This document shows, in pieces, positions 1 to 5,250 of a stretch of 5,250 bases of DNA. This DNA is from Pelagibacteraceae bacterium TMED146. GTDB taxonomy: Bacteria > Pseudomonadota > Alphaproteobacteria > Pelagibacterales > Pelagibacteraceae. Below the pieces are notes generated by a model, which saw nothing but the letters and a program-made list of their open reading frames with translations, had not been told where the DNA came from and did no database searches. The stretch lies in NCBI GenBank assembly GCA_002171085.1, contig NHGV01000013.1, forward strand, positions 8,877 to 14,126, given 5' to 3'. Every line of letters begins with the position of its first letter. Position 1 is the stretch's first letter. The position numbers and the translations under genes were made by a program.

Positions 1-1019
<1,019 letters not shown>

Positions 1020-1035
1020 AATTTGAGGGATTTCA

Positions 1036-1066
1036 TTGATACAATTTATGCGTTAATTACTAGATT
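1036..1066 (+). promoter_or_regulatory. leuA: Weak candidate sigma-70 promoter for leuA
   Basis: TTGATA at 1036-1041 matches the -35 consensus at five of six positions. Possible -10 elements are poor: TACTAG at 1058-1063 (16-base spacer) or TAGATT at 1061-1066 (19-base spacer). An alternative -10, TACAAT at 1040-1045 preceded by TG-like context, lacks a good -35. A promoter here makes sense because a terminator-like hairpin lies just upstream. In DNA this AT-rich such matches arise easily by chance, so this is only a candidate. Confidence 0.22.
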
Positions 1067-1073
1067 TTTTCCT

Positions 1074-1095
1074 AAAGGATGATTACATATCATCT
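1074..1095 (+). promoter_or_regulatory. leuA: leuA ribosome binding site with a hairpin in the SD-to-start spacer
   Basis: AAAGGA at 1074-1079 is the only Shine-Dalgarno-like element before leuA, but it lies 16 bases from the ATG at 1096, which is unusually far. The spacer holds a perfect 6-base inverted repeat, GATGAT (1078-1083) with ATCATC (1089-1094), around a 5-base loop TACAT; G1077 and T1095 could add a wobble pair. Its outer pairs overlap the GGA of the SD. Folding could therefore mask the SD, or, if only the inner pairs form, bring the SD close to the start. No in-frame ATG, GTG or TTG lies nearer the SD, and the protein aligns well from ATG 1096. The function is inferred. Confidence 0.45.
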
Positions 1096-3701
<2,606 letters not shown>

Positions 3702-3706
3702 TAATA

Positions 3707-4519
3707 ATGAAGTTTGCATCTTCTGAAAATGTAGATGTAAAAAAAAATATTATTATATTTATTATAATATCTTTAATATTATTATTTATCGATCGAAGTG
3801 ATAATAAATATTTTAAGGCTACGAGATCTGCAATTAATGATGGAATAATTTATGCAACAGTAGTTTTAAAGTCTCCATTTAACTTTATTTCAGATACAGT
3901 TTCTTCATTTAATAATTTCTTTGTTGATGAGAAAATTATTGCAAAAAATAAATTATTAGATTTAGAAAATGAAGTCACAAAGTTAAAGAATGAAAAAATA
4001 ACCCTATTACTTCAGTTAGAAAATTTAAAGAAAGTTACTGGTGAAGAGAATTATAAATTTGAAACAATCAAAACAAAAGTTTTGAGTTTTAAAAGTAATA
4101 TTTTAAGCGAATCTATAATTATTAATAAAGGATCGCGCCATGGAGTTTCATCTGGAGATCCTATAATTAAAAATAATATGTTAGTTGGCAAAATTACTGA
4201 TGTAAATTTTAATTCATCTTATGGTATTTTAATCACAAATATTAATAGTCGTATTCCAGTGAGAATTGGCGAAAAAAATTATAATGCAATTGCGGTTGGA
4301 AATCCCAATAATATAAACACTATCAACTTGGTTTTTTTGCCTAAGGAATACTCATTAAATGAAGATGATTATGTTTATACAACAAGTATAGATAATATTA
4401 TGCCAGATGGAATTTTAGTTGGACAAATTAAAAAAGATAAACAAGATAAATTTTATCTAAAACCAATGTATGATTTTAATCAAATGGATTATTTAACAAT
4501 TGTAAAAATGGATAAATAA
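3707..4519 (+). CDS. mreC: Rod shape-determining protein MreC
   Basis: A membrane-anchored periplasmic scaffold of the elongasome, known in other bacteria to bind MreB/MreD and activate PBP2. The 270 residues are in the normal range. After a short charged N-terminus comes one hydrophobic segment (about 14-28, NIIIFIIISLILLFI), read as a signal anchor. Residues about 75-110 form a lysine/glutamate/leucine coiled coil, followed by the beta-rich MreC domain. Family marks are NKGSRHGVSSGDPI then LVGKI (140-163), the RIPVRIG stretch (182-188), PDGILVGQI (233-241) and the closing PMYDFNQMDYLTIV (253-266). ATG 3707 is the only sensible start: the anchor begins right after it and the next in-frame Met is far inside. 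No Shine-Dalgarno is seen, so translation is probably coupled to mreB, which stops 5 bases before. The gene is richer in A/T and asparagine than mreB, as expected for a less conserved protein. A run of nine A's lies at 3739-3747. Confidence 0.94.
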   Translation: MKFASSENVDVKKNIIIFIIISLILLFIDRSDNKYFKATRSAINDGIIYATVVLKSPFNFISDTVSSFNNFFVDEKIIAKNKLLDLENEVTKLKNEKITLLLQLENLKKVTGEENYKFETIKTKVLSFKSNILSESIIINKGSRHGVSSGDPIIKNNMLVGKITDVNFNSSYGILITNINSRIPVRIGEKNYNAIAVGNPNNINTINLVFLPKEYSLNEDDYVYTTSIDNIMPDGILVGQIKKDKQDKFYLKPMYDFNQMDYLTIVKMDK

Positions 4520-4520
4520 A

Positions 4521-5051
4521 ATGATAAGTTTTGTTAATCGATATATTGCAACAATTGTTTTATTATTAAGTATCCTAATCAGTTCTTTTGAAATAACCAT
4601 TTTAGGTAAACCAATTTCAAATTATGCAAATATACAACTTATTTTAATCTACGTTTTTAAATTATCTAATCCTGGTTTAAATTTTGGAAAAGGAATATTT
4701 TTATTTTTAATTAGTATTATTAATGATGTATTAAATGGACTTTGGTTTGGAACTTCAGGAATATTATATTTTATTGTATTTGCGGTAGCTGCATTTCAAG
4801 CATCAATTAAATTAAGAAGTTTTTTTATTTCAGAATGGATCTCATTTATAGTATCATTAATCATTGCATACTGCGTATTTTTTGGTTTACAATTTTTACA
4901 CCATGAAACAATTTATAAAAATGCACCAACAGCCTACGATCATATGTCAGAGATTGTGCCATTATTAGCTAACTTTATTATAACATTACTAGTATACCCA
5001 ATATTTTGGTTTATTATTTCAAAATTGGTTTCACAAAATGCTTACAGATAA
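4521..5051 (+). CDS. mreD: Rod shape-determining protein MreD
   Basis: A polytopic inner-membrane partner of MreC and MreB in cell-wall elongation. The 176 residues fit the family (about 155-180). It is hydrophobic throughout, with segments at roughly 7-27, 35-48, 57-72, 78-94, 105-125 and 146-168, so five or six membrane helices. The stretch DVLNGLWFGTSGILYF (69-84) resembles the conserved MreD loop, with an Asp in a membrane segment followed by a glycine-rich turn. Sequence conservation in this family is low, so the call leans on size, topology and position directly after mreC. The start lies 1 base after the mreC stop with no clear SD (a weak GGA at 4510-4512), which points to translational coupling. 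The last 14 bases overlap the next reading frame. Confidence 0.9.
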   Translation: MISFVNRYIATIVLLLSILISSFEITILGKPISNYANIQLILIYVFKLSNPGLNFGKGIFLFLISIINDVLNGLWFGTSGILYFIVFAVAAFQASIKLRSFFISEWISFIVSLIIAYCVFFGLQFLHHETIYKNAPTAYDHMSEIVPLLANFIITLLVYPIFWFIISKLVSQNAYR

Positions 5052-5250
5052 AGAAAAAAAAAATTTAGAAAAAAAAATTAAAGGTATTAATAGTACAAAT
5101 CAGAAAATTACTATTATGCTTTTAGAGAAACTTAAGAGTGATTTAAAGTCAAAAGATGTCATTAAAAATGATATTAAATCTAAAATATCAAAATGCGATG
5201 GTGAAATATTCTACTTATATAATATCGCTAGTGATATGTGGTATTTGGCA
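5038..5250 (+). CDS. Unidentified protein, 3' end beyond window
   Basis: A frame open from ATG 5038 to the window edge gives 71 residues without a stop, in DNA where both other forward frames hit stops at once after mreD. I do not recognise it. It begins MLTDKEKKNLEKKIKG, is very lysine-rich, and is probably helical and soluble over residues 1-52. Residues 53-71 (CDGEIFYLYNIASDMWYLA) are more aromatic. No signal peptide or membrane segment is visible. It overlaps mreD by 14 bases, which suggests translational coupling as a further operon member; the sequence before the ATG (TTGGTTTCACAAA) holds no good SD. A later in-frame ATG at 5116 is an alternative start. In many bacteria the next gene is mrdA (PBP2), but PBP2 has a membrane anchor near its N-terminus and none is seen here. 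It may be a small inserted gene or a lineage-specific operon gene. A gene is likely, its function unknown. Confidence 0.6.
   Translation, partial: MLTDKEKKNLEKKIKGINSTNQKITIMLLEKLKSDLKSKDVIKNDIKSKISKCDGEIFYLYNIASDMWYLA

Noticed and set aside
1048..1056. ATG-CGT-TAA mini frame in the ilvC-leuA gap
   Set aside because: Two codons with no ribosome binding site; expected by chance.
3748..3785. AT-only inverted repeats near the start of mreC
   Set aside because: They arise from the run of Ile, Phe and Leu codons of the membrane anchor in AT-rich DNA; the stems contain no G-C pairs.

Overview
The window is a strongly AT-rich stretch carrying two branched-chain amino acid genes (ilvC, leuA) followed by the rod-shape genes mreB, mreC and mreD, all on the + strand with very little non-coding DNA. 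The low GC, lysine/asparagine/isoleucine-rich proteins, tiny intergenic gaps and the order ilvC-leuA-mreBCD suggest a streamlined free-living alphaproteobacterium, most likely the SAR11 group (Candidatus Pelagibacter and relatives). That assignment rests on recall of composition and synteny, not on a search. A leuA-mreB neighbourhood also occurs in other Alphaproteobacteria, as far as I recall.

Layout: positions 1-1002 hold ilvC, missing only about its first six codons at the window edge. A 93-base gap follows, holding a terminator-like hairpin fused to the ilvC stop, a weak promoter candidate, and the leuA ribosome binding site with a small hairpin between it and the start codon. leuA fills 1096-2649. 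It ends in a strong stem-loop and a 12-base palindrome at the stop, and 14 bases later mreB starts (2664-3701). mreC (3707-4519) and mreD (4521-5051) follow with gaps of 5 and 1 bases. A further reading frame opens at 5038, overlaps the end of mreD by 14 bases, and runs off the window at 5250. I do not recognise it.

How the genes work together: IlvC makes the dihydroxy acid intermediates of valine and isoleucine synthesis, and LeuA diverts 2-ketoisovalerate into leucine. MreB forms membrane-bound actin-like filaments. MreC (one membrane anchor, coiled coil, periplasmic beta domain) and MreD (multi-pass membrane protein) link those filaments to the cell-wall elongation machinery. The spacing makes leuA-mreB-mreC-mreD-ORF look like one transcription unit, so shape genes may be read through from a leucine biosynthesis gene. 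There is no stretch over 300 bases without a gene.

I found no RNA gene, mobile element, CRISPR array or defence system. These are ordinary housekeeping genes. The points worth a second look are the junction structures flanking leuA and the unidentified reading frame after mreD, where many bacteria carry the PBP2 gene mrdA.
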